DNA of 64,000 nt from an uncultured Candidatus Actinomarina sp. (GTDB taxonomy: Bacteria > Actinomycetota > Acidimicrobiia > Actinomarinales > Actinomarinaceae): the NCBI GenBank assembly GCA_902526825.1, contig CABZMN010000006.1, forward strand, positions 1-64,000, in the 5' to 3' direction. The translations under genes were made by a program, and so were the position numbers. The first letter of the stretch is position 1, and every line of letters starts with the position of its first letter. Shown piece by piece: positions 36,616-46,300 of this stretch. The notes beneath the pieces are model-generated. The model ran no database searches and had not been told where the DNA came from. It saw only the letters and a program-made list of their open reading frames with translations.

Positions 36616-37809
36616 TTGAACATGGCTGATTCGAAAAAATATGGAATAAATACAAGAGCTATCCACACTCAAAAAAAATTTGAACTTCCAACTGGAGATG
36701 TTATGCCTCCACTGCACATGTCAACAACATTCGAGAATACTGAGCCTGGTGAATCAGAATATTTTTATGGAAGAATGGGAAATCCAACTCGAGAGATCTT
36801 TGAAAGAACAATTGCTTCTCTGGAGGGTATTGAAGACTACGAAAATATGCATGGATTTGCAATGGCTTCTGGTATGGCTGCAGTAACAATGATTGCTGAA
36901 CTAATTGAACCTGGAGAAAATGTTGTTATTACAGATGAAGTGTATGGGGGAACAACTAGATTTTTTTCAAAAATTGCACCAAAACGTGGAATAGAAGTAA
37001 ACTTTTGTAATTTTTATGACACAGATAAGTTAGAAAGTTTAATTAATGAAAAAACAAAATTAGTTTGGATAGAATCTCCATCCAATCCAAATATTAATCT
37101 TTATGATATTTCCTCAATTGCTGAGATAGTCCATCGAAATAATTCAATACTTGTGGCAGACAGCACCTTCTCTACCCCATTTATAACAAGACCTTTTGAA
37201 CACGGAGTTGACATTATTATGCACTCAACTACAAAATATATTGGTGGCCATAGTGATACTCTTGGAGGAGTCGTAGTAACTAATGATCCCGAGTTACATG
37301 AGAACCTCTATTTTGTTCAAAAGGCAAGTGGCGGCGTAATGTCTCCTTTTGATGCATATCTTGCTCAAAGAGGACTGTATACACTTGGACCACGTATTCA
37401 GATACATTCAAAAAATGCACATGAACTTGCTGAATATTTATCAAGTTCTAAGCACATAAAAGAAGTGAAATATCCAGGCTTAACAGATTTTAAAAATCAT
37501 GAAATTGCCGTAAAGCAAATGGATTATTTTGGTGGAATGCTTAGCTTTTATACAGAAGACCATATTGATAAACAAAAATTATTTGATAATTTAGATTTAT
37601 ATAAATTAGCTGTAAGTTTAGGTGGAGTGGAGTCTTTGATTGAAGTTCCTTCGTTGATGACGCATGATTCAGCTGCTGGAACAGATGCAGAAGCTCCTGA
37701 TGACCTAATTAGAATATCAGTAGGGCTTGAGAATATAGAAGATCTTATTTCAGATATGGATAGATCATTAAATGCTTCCATAAAATCTCTTGATGAATCA
37801 AAAAAATAA
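36616..37809 (+). CDS. Cys/Met metabolism PLP-dependent enzyme (MetB/MegL-type)
   Basis: GINTRAIHTQ...YGRMGNPTRE...ASGMAAVTMI...DSTFSTPFITRPFEHGVDIIMHSTTKYIGGHSDTLGG. Confidence 0.94.
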   Translation: MNMADSKKYGINTRAIHTQKKFELPTGDVMPPLHMSTTFENTEPGESEYFYGRMGNPTREIFERTIASLEGIEDYENMHGFAMASGMAAVTMIAELIEPGENVVITDEVYGGTTRFFSKIAPKRGIEVNFCNFYDTDKLESLINEKTKLVWIESPSNPNINLYDISSIAEIVHRNNSILVADSTFSTPFITRPFEHGVDIIMHSTTKYIGGHSDTLGGVVVTNDPELHENLYFVQKASGGVMSPFDAYLAQRGLYTLGPRIQIHSKNAHELAEYLSSSKHIKEVKYPGLTDFKNHEIAVKQMDYFGGMLSFYTEDHIDKQKLFDNLDLYKLAVSLGGVESLIEVPSLMTHDSAAGTDAEAPDDLIRISVGLENIEDLISDMDRSLNASIKSLDESKK

Positions 37810-38761
37810 TTTAAATAATTTTTTCCCTCTAAAAGTTGCAATCTATTCTGTCTTAGGATTTTTTACTATTTATATTCTGTTTGGTTTAGATGGCTGGGGT
37901 GATAGAGCTTCAAACGAAAATGCTGTTGGTCAGGTCTCAAGATGGTGCGAAAGAGTAAGTGATGGATTATTGAGGGAGCCTTCAAATACATTAGGTAACT
38001 TGGGTTTTATATTTGTAGGTATTTATATGTTTTATAAACTGTCTCAAGATGCAACGTCTGAAAAAGGAATTACTATGTTTGGTTCTTCTAGTATTGCGGT
38101 GATCTATGCCGGAGCCTCCACTTTTCTAGGTCCAGGTTCGATGGCAATGCATGGGACTAACACTGAATTTGGGGCATGGCTAGATAACTTATCAATGATT
38201 ATGTACATAATTATTTTATGGATTTATAACTTAAAAAAACTAATTGGTTTTTCAACAAGAATATATCTAACCCTCTATTTCTTACTTGTAATGTTCTATG
38301 CCGTTGACTCATGGTTTTTAGGTGGTGGGTTTGGTGTTGGAATTAGTTTGTTTGAATTGAGCATTGGGCTTTGGATTGCAACAGAGATTGTTGTAAAATT
38401 TCCAAACATTTATGGAAGAATCAGTTCAGGTATTTCTGTATTAATTATTCAACAACTATTTGGTAGTCCAGTATTAGATTCTTTTCAAGACTTCCAAAAT
38501 AATTGGGAGATGCTTCTTTACTTTACACCTGCATTAATTCCAAACTTAAGAAAGCCATCAGAGATAAATTACTCTCCTTGGTTTTTCTTAGGATTTCTCT
38601 CATTCTTTGGTGCGTTGCTTATTTGGGAAACAGGCGTTCCAGATCATCCTTGGTGTAAACCCGACTCATGGTTGCAAGCTCATATGATATGGCATTTATT
38701 ATGCTCAGCTGCTACGTTTTCATTTTTCAAACTTTACAGAACTGAAAAATATTTAACTTAA
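37790..38761 (+). CDS. Ceramidase-like (CREST superfamily) membrane protein
   Basis: WCERVSDGLLREPSNTLGNLGF; GSMAMHGTNTEFGAWLDNLSM; DSWLQAHMIWHLLCS. Confidence 0.75.
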   Translation: MMNQKNNLNNFFPLKVAIYSVLGFFTIYILFGLDGWGDRASNENAVGQVSRWCERVSDGLLREPSNTLGNLGFIFVGIYMFYKLSQDATSEKGITMFGSSSIAVIYAGASTFLGPGSMAMHGTNTEFGAWLDNLSMIMYIIILWIYNLKKLIGFSTRIYLTLYFLLVMFYAVDSWFLGGGFGVGISLFELSIGLWIATEIVVKFPNIYGRISSGISVLIIQQLFGSPVLDSFQDFQNNWEMLLYFTPALIPNLRKPSEINYSPWFFLGFLSFFGALLIWETGVPDHPWCKPDSWLQAHMIWHLLCSAATFSFFKLYRTEKYLT

Positions 38762-39162
38762 AAATCTAATTGATCAATCCAAGTACTTATATTTTTAACC
38801 GTTTGATTGTAGATGTCCATGGCGTGTGTATCTGATTCATATGATTCTTTGCTCGGGTCTTCAAAAGAATTATGTATCTTATTTTTTGCATTATGGAATG
38901 TTGGACAAATTTCATTTGCAGAATCACAAACTGTTAAAACATAATCAAAATCTTGATCAACAAAGTCATCTACTAATTTTGGATAATTGTCTGATATATC
39001 AATATTTATTTCCTCCATTGCTCTTATTGCATAAGGATTTACATTGATTTCCGGTTTTGTTCCTGCGGAGTGTATCTCATAAGCTGGAAATTTTGATTTG
39101 AGCAATCCTTCAGCAATTTGAGACCTGCATGAGTTCCCTGTACACAAGACAATAATTTTCAT
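38758..39162 (-). CDS. arsC: ArsC-type arsenate reductase / low-MW phosphatase family
   Basis: IIVLCTGNSCRSQIAEGLL...HSAGTKPEINVNPYAIRAM...VLTVCDSANEICP. Confidence 0.92.
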   Translation of the reverse strand: MKIIVLCTGNSCRSQIAEGLLKSKFPAYEIHSAGTKPEINVNPYAIRAMEEINIDISDNYPKLVDDFVDQDFDYVLTVCDSANEICPTFHNAKNKIHNSFEDPSKESYESDTHAMDIYNQTVKNISTWIDQLDF

Positions 39163-39195
39163 GATTCTATATTAAATCATGAGTATTCTTTAAGT

Positions 39196-39495
39196 ATGAG
39201 TTCTGAACAAACAAAAGAAGAAAAAGTTACTAGAACATTAGAAAAAGTAATCATGACATTTATGTATTTACTTTTTGGATTTATGTTTTTAGGTGTAGCG
39301 TTTAGTCGTGAACTTTCTGGCCTGTTTGTTGTGGTCCCACTTGGTGCTTTTAGTATTGGTCTAACTAAATGGGGTTTAAAGTGGCAAAATGATCGATATT
39401 TAAGGTCTGCAAAAAATGTTGATGACATTCAAGAACTTTCCAAAAAAATAGATGATATTCACACAAGATTAAATAGACTTGAGTCAGAAGAATGA
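39196..39495 (+). CDS. Small membrane protein with C-terminal coiled coil
   Basis: Two TM segments; stop overlaps next start (ATGA). Confidence 0.6.
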   Translation: MSSEQTKEEKVTRTLEKVIMTFMYLLFGFMFLGVAFSRELSGLFVVVPLGAFSIGLTKWGLKWQNDRYLRSAKNVDDIQELSKKIDDIHTRLNRLESEE

Positions 39496-39974
39496 TATCT
39501 CTTGAACTTTTAGCAAAACACATGGCATGGGCAAATCAAGAAATTTACAAAGAAGTAAAAAACCTTGACCCTGAAGTCCTTGACTATTTCGTTGTTGATA
39601 AAGAATGGACAGTTAGAACAATAATGGTTCATATAGTTGCTGCTTCTTATCTTTATAGTGGGAGACTCACGGGTAAACCATTTTCAAAATTTGAATTTGA
39701 CTTAGATAGTCCCAACTTAATTTATGACCTAATGTCAGAACTTGAAAAAATTGATAAAAGTTTAATTGAACAAGTTTATAGAGAAGATGAAGAGGTTACG
39801 TTTGAGACGTCAAAAGGAGAAAGTTCTGCAAAAGTCTCAGTTATATTATCTATGATGATATTTCACGCTACAGAACATAGAGCTCAAATAGTTGCTGCTT
39901 TGGATAAAAATAACGAAAGAAGTATTAATCTTGATGAATATAGTATTTTTGGATATCTTCGAGACAATAATTAA
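39492..39974 (+). CDS. DinB family protein
   Basis: LAKHMAWANQEIYKEV...WTVRTIMVHIVAASYLY...FHATEHRAQIVAAL. Confidence 0.85.
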   Translation: MISLELLAKHMAWANQEIYKEVKNLDPEVLDYFVVDKEWTVRTIMVHIVAASYLYSGRLTGKPFSKFEFDLDSPNLIYDLMSELEKIDKSLIEQVYREDEEVTFETSKGESSAKVSVILSMMIFHATEHRAQIVAALDKNNERSINLDEYSIFGYLRDNN

Positions 39975-40276
39975 ATAGTTTCTTTATTTACCCAATCATC
40001 ATATTCAGGCAAAGTATAAGTGGGTTTTATCGTAGTAATCTTTGGAAGTTCATAAGTGTGCTTTTCTTGTAATGTTTCAATCAACTGATCATGTAGTGAC
40101 TCTTTTGAGTAAAGATTAATTTCATATTCAGATTCTTGTTGGATTTTCCCTTCCCATTTGTAAATGGATTGAATCTTGGTAAAGGTCCCACATGCAATAA
40201 GTTGTTTGTTGACAAGATAATTTGTTAACTCTCTTGCGTCTTCTTCGGATCCAATTGTTGTTTGAATTATTATCAC
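39971..40276 (-). CDS. cutA: CutA-like divalent-cation tolerance protein
   Basis: TTIGSEEDARELTNYLVNKQLIACGT...IYKWEGKIQQESEYEINLYSK. Confidence 0.92.
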   Translation of the reverse strand: MIIIQTTIGSEEDARELTNYLVNKQLIACGTFTKIQSIYKWEGKIQQESEYEINLYSKESLHDQLIETLQEKHTYELPKITTIKPTYTLPEYDDWVNKETI

Positions 40277-41118
40277 AAGATATCTTTCATCCCAATTTTA
40301 TCTAAAGTATAGTTCCATAATGTTTCTCTCTCTTGAAGGTTGTAGGCAAGTTTGTTTGCTTTATATGTTGAAGGTTTTCCATATTGATGAATTATTTTTG
40401 GAGCATAAACTCTTTCTTTTTTTAATTCAGCTGTTGTGCTTGCTTCAATTACAGGAGCTACTCCTGTAGATACATTTGTCTTAAACTTATCGATAATTTT
40501 ATAGCTCAAACTTGGATTACTCCTTCTGTAAAGTCTTGATCTAGTAACCCCAGGGTGAGCAACTACAACATCTGTTTCAAAATTTGTTATTTTTTTATCG
40601 AGTTCAAATGAAAACATTGTTCTATATAGGTTTGAATAGTTATACCAAGTCCAGGGACTATATATGGACTCATCTTCTAACCTTTCGTATCTCATCTCCT
40701 TTACAAAATACATTGCGATACTTGAAATTTGGACAATTCTAGAGCTCACAACATTCTTCATTAGATCCAACATCATTAAAGTTAAGTAGGTTGAGCCAAA
40801 ATAGTTAGTCGCCAGTGTTGATTCAAGCCCTGCTTTAGTTTTTGAAAAAGGAACATACATTATTCCAGCGTTGCTATAAAAAATATCAATATTTTTAAAA
40901 TTACTAGTTAGGTTATTGTAAAAATTATCAATACTTTCATAGTCGGTCATATCCAGTTTTATAAATTTTGAATTTTTACCAATCTCTTTTTCAGCAGCAA
41001 TTCCTTTTTCTTGATTCCTACAACCTAAAACTACAAAATACCCTTTACTTTCGTATATTTTTGCAGCTGCATATCCAATCCCTGAATTTGCACCGGTGAT
41101 TACAACAACCTTATCCAT
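40273..41118 (-). CDS. Short-chain dehydrogenase/reductase
   Basis: VVITGANSGIGYAAAKIYESKGYFVVLGCR; NAGIM; AHPGVTRSRLY. Confidence 0.93.
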   Translation of the reverse strand: MDKVVVITGANSGIGYAAAKIYESKGYFVVLGCRNQEKGIAAEKEIGKNSKFIKLDMTDYESIDNFYNNLTSNFKNIDIFYSNAGIMYVPFSKTKAGLESTLATNYFGSTYLTLMMLDLMKNVVSSRIVQISSIAMYFVKEMRYERLEDESIYSPWTWYNYSNLYRTMFSFELDKKITNFETDVVVAHPGVTRSRLYRRSNPSLSYKIIDKFKTNVSTGVAPVIEASTTAELKKERVYAPKIIHQYGKPSTYKANKLAYNLQERETLWNYTLDKIGMKDIL

Positions 41119-41158
41119 GTAATTTGATTGTAATTCCTGAAGTGCTTTAATTTATACT

Positions 41159-41380
41159 ATGTATTATCTAATTTTATTTGTTGCCATAATTCTCGTACTT
41201 AGACTCTTTAATCTACTACCTAAATTATCGAATAAGTTTTGGAGATACGTTGACTATACAATTGCTGGTATTGCATTTATATTATTTCTAGTAAGAATCC
41301 CTCCATTCTTTTCTGGGATAGTCTTAAGTGCAGTTTCTTACTACGCGTATAGAAAAGGTTTTTTTGATAAATATCGTTAG
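41159..41380 (+). CDS. Small membrane protein
   Basis: 73-aa hydrophobic ORF. Confidence 0.5.
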   Translation: MYYLILFVAIILVLRLFNLLPKLSNKFWRYVDYTIAGIAFILFLVRIPPFFSGIVLSAVSYYAYRKGFFDKYR

Positions 41381-41391
41381 TGAGTAATTTA

Positions 41392-41526
41392 TTAGTAGTA
41401 CCTGTCGTTTTTAATTAACCAGTTTACCCCCAACACAACTCCAACAATACCAATTAATACAGACAGGTTGGGAAACCAGCCAATTAATAGAACTGAGCCA
41501 ATAATGACTAAAAAAATTACTAACAA
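41392..41526 (-). CDS. Candidate 44-aa membrane microprotein (below ORF-track cutoff)
   Basis: TTG-initiated LLVIFLVIIGSVLLIGWFPNLSVLIGIVGVVLGVNWLIKNDRYY, directly after the acyltransferase stop. Confidence 0.4.
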   Translation of the reverse strand: MLVIFLVIIGSVLLIGWFPNLSVLIGIVGVVLGVNWLIKNDRYY

Positions 41527-41527
41527 A

Positions 41528-42193
41528 TTAATCTTTTCCAGGTTTTAAAAATATTTTATTTCTTCCCTGAACTAGGTGATATATATCCATTAATGCATTT
41601 TTATCTATTTCGAGAGAATCTGTAAGCTTGTATTCGCTCATCAGTTCAAATCTTCTATTTTTGTAGTCAATTTTTGTAGGAACAATAGTTGCATCAAGTT
41701 CTTTCCCTATATAATAAAAGCCAGTTTTGATTGTTTTGTTCGTGTGCATGAGCCCTTCAACAGTTAGATATAAAATAAATTTATCTTTTGTTTTTAATTC
41801 ATCAATAACTTGTTGAGTTACTCCTGAGGATTTTGTTCTCCAGACAGGTATTCCACCAAAATTCATCATTACTTTTTTTTGTATCAAGCCAAATGGATGT
41901 GGAATTCCTAATTTATCTGGGTTCTTTTTAAAGGGAATTGGTACAACAATTCTTGTAAACATAGATATAGATCCTAAAAAATAAAATTTTAAATCCGACG
42001 CCATGCAAACAAAAAATGCATAAATACTATCAAAAGAAGAAGAGTGGGGTGCTGAGGCAATAATTATTTTTTTGTTATCTGGAAGGTTACCAATGATATC
42101 CCAATTAATTAACTTTAAAATTACTCTTCCCAAAGGTCCTAAGATATATCTTTTTTTTATAGGATGATTTTTAGTTATTTTTATATCTTTCAT
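41528..42193 (-). CDS. PlsC-like acyltransferase
   Basis: APHSSSFDSIYAF (HX4D), GGIPVWR, TVEGLMHT. Confidence 0.75.
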   Translation of the reverse strand: MKDIKITKNHPIKKRYILGPLGRVILKLINWDIIGNLPDNKKIIIASAPHSSSFDSIYAFFVCMASDLKFYFLGSISMFTRIVVPIPFKKNPDKLGIPHPFGLIQKKVMMNFGGIPVWRTKSSGVTQQVIDELKTKDKFILYLTVEGLMHTNKTIKTGFYYIGKELDATIVPTKIDYKNRRFELMSEYKLTDSLEIDKNALMDIYHLVQGRNKIFLKPGKD

Positions 42194-42218
42194 AAATTAA
42201 AGACGAAAGCCTAAATGT

Positions 42219-43421
42219 TTAAGGATAATATAACCTTCCCGTGCTTTCTTCCACAGTAGGGATTACAGTTTTTCTTTCCTCCTCTGAAAGATAGATCCAT
42301 AAATCAAAATCAGCAAAAAATTCATCTCTTGTTAAACCAAATGTATTTAAAAATACAAGTTCTGGATCACCTAAATTTTTTAATTCTGGGTAATAAACAT
42401 TTTCAAAAACATAAGGATCATTTACTTTATGAGTTAGATAAGCAGCTGCCCAAGCTCCCCATCCATAAACAGCTTGGCTACATGGATCACTATATTTTAT
42501 GTCTCTTATTGACATTCCTGGACACTGCTCCATGGCTCTTTGTCCATCAAAATATTGATTATTAAATTCTTGAAATATGTCTCCTTGATTGTTTTTATAA
42601 TTGCCTTTCTTTATCTGCTCTTCTAAGATCATTATTTCTTTAAAAACTGCTGTTCCTTCTTGAAGCCACGTACCCCCAACAAGATAGTCAATCGAATCAA
42701 AATCAAAATCACATGTTGATCGAACATCTCTATCAGAACAATTATAAAAATCCATATGAGCCATCTGGAACACATGCCAATATTCATGGAAAACACCTCT
42801 TACTTCAATGTTGTATCCTTCACCATTTTCAACTTCAAAACCAATTGGTTTTGACCAAACAAGCAAATGGTACCTCTGTTCAAATTGTCCGTTATGACCT
42901 TTATTTCCACTGGCTGGAAATCCTCTTTGTTCAGTTTCTAGACCGCTTCGAAGGTACTCTGAAAAATATCTTTCATCGATAAAGTTCATACAATCGTCAA
43001 AATCTTGAAAATTAAATCGAAGGTCATTTGAATCAAAATTACCGGTCTCTTCTCGATTAGTACAAAAAAGATTAGATAGTTTGTCTTTTTCACTTTCATC
43101 AGTTCCTACAAAATAGATTTCAACAGGATATTTTCCGAGTTTTTCTTGAATTATAGAAAAGGCATACTCTACTCGGCCATGAACCTCTGTTGGTATATCT
43201 CCTGCAAAATAAAGTTTTGCTGGATAGTCAACTAAAGTCATATGATCTATTAGTTCTTCTTTTTTTTCAGTTACTTTATTGCTTTCTGATTGTTGTGAGG
43301 TTTCATTGCTTTCTGATTGTTGAGAGGTTTCATTGCTTTCTGATTGTTGAGAGGTTTGCTGCGATTCTGAAGCTCCTCCACAAAAAGACAAAAGTAATAT
43401 AAAAATTAAAGATTTCTTCAT
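42219..43421 (-). CDS. Lipoprotein with HExxH zinc-metallopeptidase motif
   Basis: Lipobox LLLSFCGG; FHEYWHVFQMAHM; WLQEGTAVFKE; Ser/Gln/Glu repeat linker. Confidence 0.65.
   Translation of the reverse strand: MKKSLIFILLLSFCGGASESQQTSQQSESNETSQQSESNETSQQSESNKVTEKKEELIDHMTLVDYPAKLYFAGDIPTEVHGRVEYAFSIIQEKLGKYPVEIYFVGTDESEKDKLSNLFCTNREETGNFDSNDLRFNFQDFDDCMNFIDERYFSEYLRSGLETEQRGFPASGNKGHNGQFEQRYHLLVWSKPIGFEVENGEGYNIEVRGVFHEYWHVFQMAHMDFYNCSDRDVRSTCDFDFDSIDYLVGGTWLQEGTAVFKEIMILEEQIKKGNYKNNQGDIFQEFNNQYFDGQRAMEQCPGMSIRDIKYSDPCSQAVYGWGAWAAAYLTHKVNDPYVFENVYYPELKNLGDPELVFLNTFGLTRDEFFADFDLWIYLSEEERKTVIPTVEESTGRLYYP
43281..43361 (-). repeat. Three tandem copies of a 27-bp coding repeat
   Basis: GCTTTCTGATTGTTG[T/A]GAGGTTTCATT at 43281, 43308 and 43335; encodes (SQQSESNET)n. 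Confidence 0.95.
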
Positions 43422-43546
43422 AATACAAGTATATACCTAATAAAAGTTGGCTTTTGTGTTGATAAACCCTTAATTTCTGTTTTTACAAAAAATTAATATT
43501 CTAAAAGTTTTAGTAAATTCAGCTAAATGCTACTATTTTTGAAACA

Positions 43547-43732
43547 ATGAGTAAAAAAGTAACAAAATTTTTAGAATTTGAAGATAGAGTTTTTAGAGCT
43601 CCATATAACTATTTAAAAAAAATTGGACTCATTGATAAAGTAAAAGAAATCAAACAACGTTTCGTAGAAATCTATTCAAAAGACGAAGAAATTCCATACG
43701 GTGGAAATCAAATGTTTTTTGGTGACGATTAA
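43547..43732 (+). CDS. Small hypothetical protein
   Basis: 61-aa ORF with mixed composition. Confidence 0.45.
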   Translation: MSKKVTKFLEFEDRVFRAPYNYLKKIGLIDKVKEIKQRFVEIYSKDEEIPYGGNQMFFGDD

Positions 43733-43739
43733 AAACTTC

Positions 43740-44003
43740 TTAATATCTGTCTTTACTATCGTTCTTTAATCTCTCTACTTCCTTTTCAACTGAAAAAAGA
43801 CTATTGCTTGTAATGCCTACAAAATGTGAAAGCAAACCAATACCCCAACCACTAACAACAAAATACCACCAATTCGAACCGGTAGAATCAATAAATACAT
43901 CAAATAAAGTTAGAGCTAAGCAAACAATAAAATAAATTACACTGTGAACCCTAAAACCAATTCGTGCTTTTGCTTTTCTAATTAGCTTTTCATCATTATC
44001 CAT
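43740..44003 (-). CDS. 2TM domain protein
   Basis: RKAKARIGFRVHSVIYFIVCLALTLFDV...WWYFVVSGWGIGLLSHFVG. Confidence 0.8.
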   Translation of the reverse strand: MDNDEKLIRKAKARIGFRVHSVIYFIVCLALTLFDVFIDSTGSNWWYFVVSGWGIGLLSHFVGITSNSLFSVEKEVERLKNDSKDRY

Positions 44004-44018
44004 AATTAAAATAATAAT

Positions 44019-45011
44019 ATGACTCTCGCATTAATTACTGGTGGATCTGGACATGTTGGAGCAAATCTTACACGAGAATTAATTAATCAAGGATACAAAG
44101 TGCGGTGCATTGATTATGACAATGATTATCGAGCCTTTGAAAGTTTAGACATTGAGTTAATTGAAGCTGACATTACAGATAAAGATTCTTTAAAGCCAGC
44201 TTTTAAAGATGTTGAGGTAGTTTTCCACACAGCTGCTTTTATAAGTCTTGATAGAAGATATGAGAATCTGATAAGAAAAATAAATGTCGAGGGGACAAAA
44301 AATGTATGTGAAGCATCTGTTGATGCAAATATAAAAAAATTAGTTCATTTTTCTTCTATTGATGCCTTTCAAAGAGAGCCGATGGATGAACCATTATATG
44401 AATCTAGAAATCTTGTATCTGGTCTTAAGTCAATTCCATATGACCTTTCTAAGGCTGATGGTCAAAGAATTGTTTTAGATTTTACAAATAATTATCTGGA
44501 TGCAAGTATTATTCATCCAACATCAATAATGGGTCCCAATGATTTTAAACCTGGACTAAATTGTCAATCAATGATCGATATTGCAAACCAAAAGAGGCTT
44601 TTGAATATAGATTTTGGATATAACTATGTTGACGTAAGAGATTTATCAAAAACTGCAATTAATTGTTCAATAAAAGGAGTTAATGGTCAAAATTATCTCG
44701 TAGGCGGAGAATTTTTGATGTTTCCAGAAATTGCAAAAATGATAGGCGAATTATTAGATAGAAGAACTTTGCTTGCTGCTTTACCTATATCTTCAATGTA
44801 TTTCAATGTTCCGTATGAAATAGTAAAGTCAAAATTTACAAATAAACCAAGACTCATGACGATTGACACTATTCATACAATAAAAACTGCACATAAACTA
44901 ATTCCTTGTACGCTCGCCAAAAATGAACTAGGTCACGAAAATAGACCTTTCATTGAAACAATAAGTGATACAATTAATTTCTTTATTAATAGAGGGTTGA
45001 TAAAAAATTAA
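44019..45011 (+). CDS. NAD-dependent epimerase/dehydratase family protein
   Basis: LITGGSGHVGANLTRELINQGYKVRCIDYD; VFHTAAFISL; YDLSKADGQ. Confidence 0.9.
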   Translation: MTLALITGGSGHVGANLTRELINQGYKVRCIDYDNDYRAFESLDIELIEADITDKDSLKPAFKDVEVVFHTAAFISLDRRYENLIRKINVEGTKNVCEASVDANIKKLVHFSSIDAFQREPMDEPLYESRNLVSGLKSIPYDLSKADGQRIVLDFTNNYLDASIIHPTSIMGPNDFKPGLNCQSMIDIANQKRLLNIDFGYNYVDVRDLSKTAINCSIKGVNGQNYLVGGEFLMFPEIAKMIGELLDRRTLLAALPISSMYFNVPYEIVKSKFTNKPRLMTIDTIHTIKTAHKLIPCTLAKNELGHENRPFIETISDTINFFINRGLIKN

Positions 45012-46300
45012 GAATCTTGTGCAAGAGTATCTTCAAAAGACTGTCTTTTAACTAAGTCGAAAACCTCATTACTTGATATACCAATGACTTTAGCCTTTGG
45101 AACCCGATTATAATTACTGGCCATAGCGAATGTGTAAGCTCCGGTAGATGTTGACATTAAAATATCGCCTGGATTTGTGTCAGTTGGAAGACTTGCTTCT
45201 TCAACTAAAAGATCTCCTGATTCGCAATGTCTTCCAGATACTGCAAAAACTTTTTCTTCCTCTTTTTTGTTTCCTGATATATTAAATAGCTTGTGTTCAC
45301 TACCATATAAAGCTGGTCTTGGATTATCTGACATTCCTCCATCAACCAAAATATATGGTTTATCTCCTCTGTCATCTTTAATTGCTCCTGCTGTGTAAAG
45401 AATTAGTCCAGCATTATTAACAACTGCTCTCCCTGGTTCAATCATTAATTTATAGTCTGAACTCCAGTTTTCTTCAATGCCAGACTTAATCGCTTCAGCG
45501 TAAACTTCAAGATCTTGACTATTCTCGTCCCCTTCATAGGGAGAAAAGAAACCACCACCAGCATCAAAAACAATCTCTCTTTCAACACTGGCTTTGTTAT
45601 TCTCTAAAAATAAAGAGCACTCTTCCATTGCTTTTTTAAATCTTTCAGGGTCTTTAATCTGACTTCCTATATGGACATGAATTCCTGAAAATAAAAGTGA
45701 GTCAGATTTGTAAACTTCTTTTAGGGCTGTATCAGCAATATCAATTGAAAGTCCAAACTGCTGATCATAACCAGATGTCAAAACCATTGGATGAGTTTCA
45801 GCCCCAAGATCTAAATTTATCCTTAAAATAACTGGTTGTTTTCTTTTATTTTTTGAAGCAATGTCTTGTAGTAAAGATATTTCATTCAAGTTATCAATTG
45901 ATATATGTCCACCATTATTAGAAATGAAAAAATCTACTTCTTCTATAGTTTTATAAGTCCCATTAAAAAGTGTATTTTCAAGTGTTTCTAATGAAGACAA
46001 TACAGTCGCCATTTCACCACCTGAGACCACATCAACACCCCAGTTATTTTTATCTAGTAATTCAACAAGTTTTTTACAAATGAAAGCTTTCGCAGCATAT
46101 CTATATATCACATCCTCTCCAAAAGCATTTGTGAAATCAGATATATTATTTTCGATATGATTCCAATCATATACATAAAGAGGTGTTCCATGTTCTGATG
46201 CGATATCTATAAGTGAAAAGTCATTTATAAACGCAACTCCCTCGTCAAGCGTTAAGTTTTTTGGTAAATAATTCATTTTTTTAAACGTCTCTTTATCCAT
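45008..46300 (-). CDS. lysA: Diaminopimelate decarboxylase
   Basis: YAAKAFICKKLVELL; GVDVVSGGEM; HVHIGSQI; EPGRAVVNNAG; CESGDLL. Confidence 0.94.
   Translation of the reverse strand: MDKETFKKMNYLPKNLTLDEGVAFINDFSLIDIASEHGTPLYVYDWNHIENNISDFTNAFGEDVIYRYAAKAFICKKLVELLDKNNWGVDVVSGGEMATVLSSLETLENTLFNGTYKTIEEVDFFISNNGGHISIDNLNEISLLQDIASKNKRKQPVILRINLDLGAETHPMVLTSGYDQQFGLSIDIADTALKEVYKSDSLLFSGIHVHIGSQIKDPERFKKAMEECSLFLENNKASVEREIVFDAGGGFFSPYEGDENSQDLEVYAEAIKSGIEENWSSDYKLMIEPGRAVVNNAGLILYTAGAIKDDRGDKPYILVDGGMSDNPRPALYGSEHKLFNISGNKKEEEKVFAVSGRHCESGDLLVEEASLPTDTNPGDILMSTSTGAYTFAMASNYNRVPKAKVIGISSNEVFDLVKRQSFEDTLAQDS

Noticed and set aside
43281-43361. CRISPR-like repeat array
   Set aside because: The 27-bp units are directly contiguous with no spacers and encode an in-frame peptide repeat.
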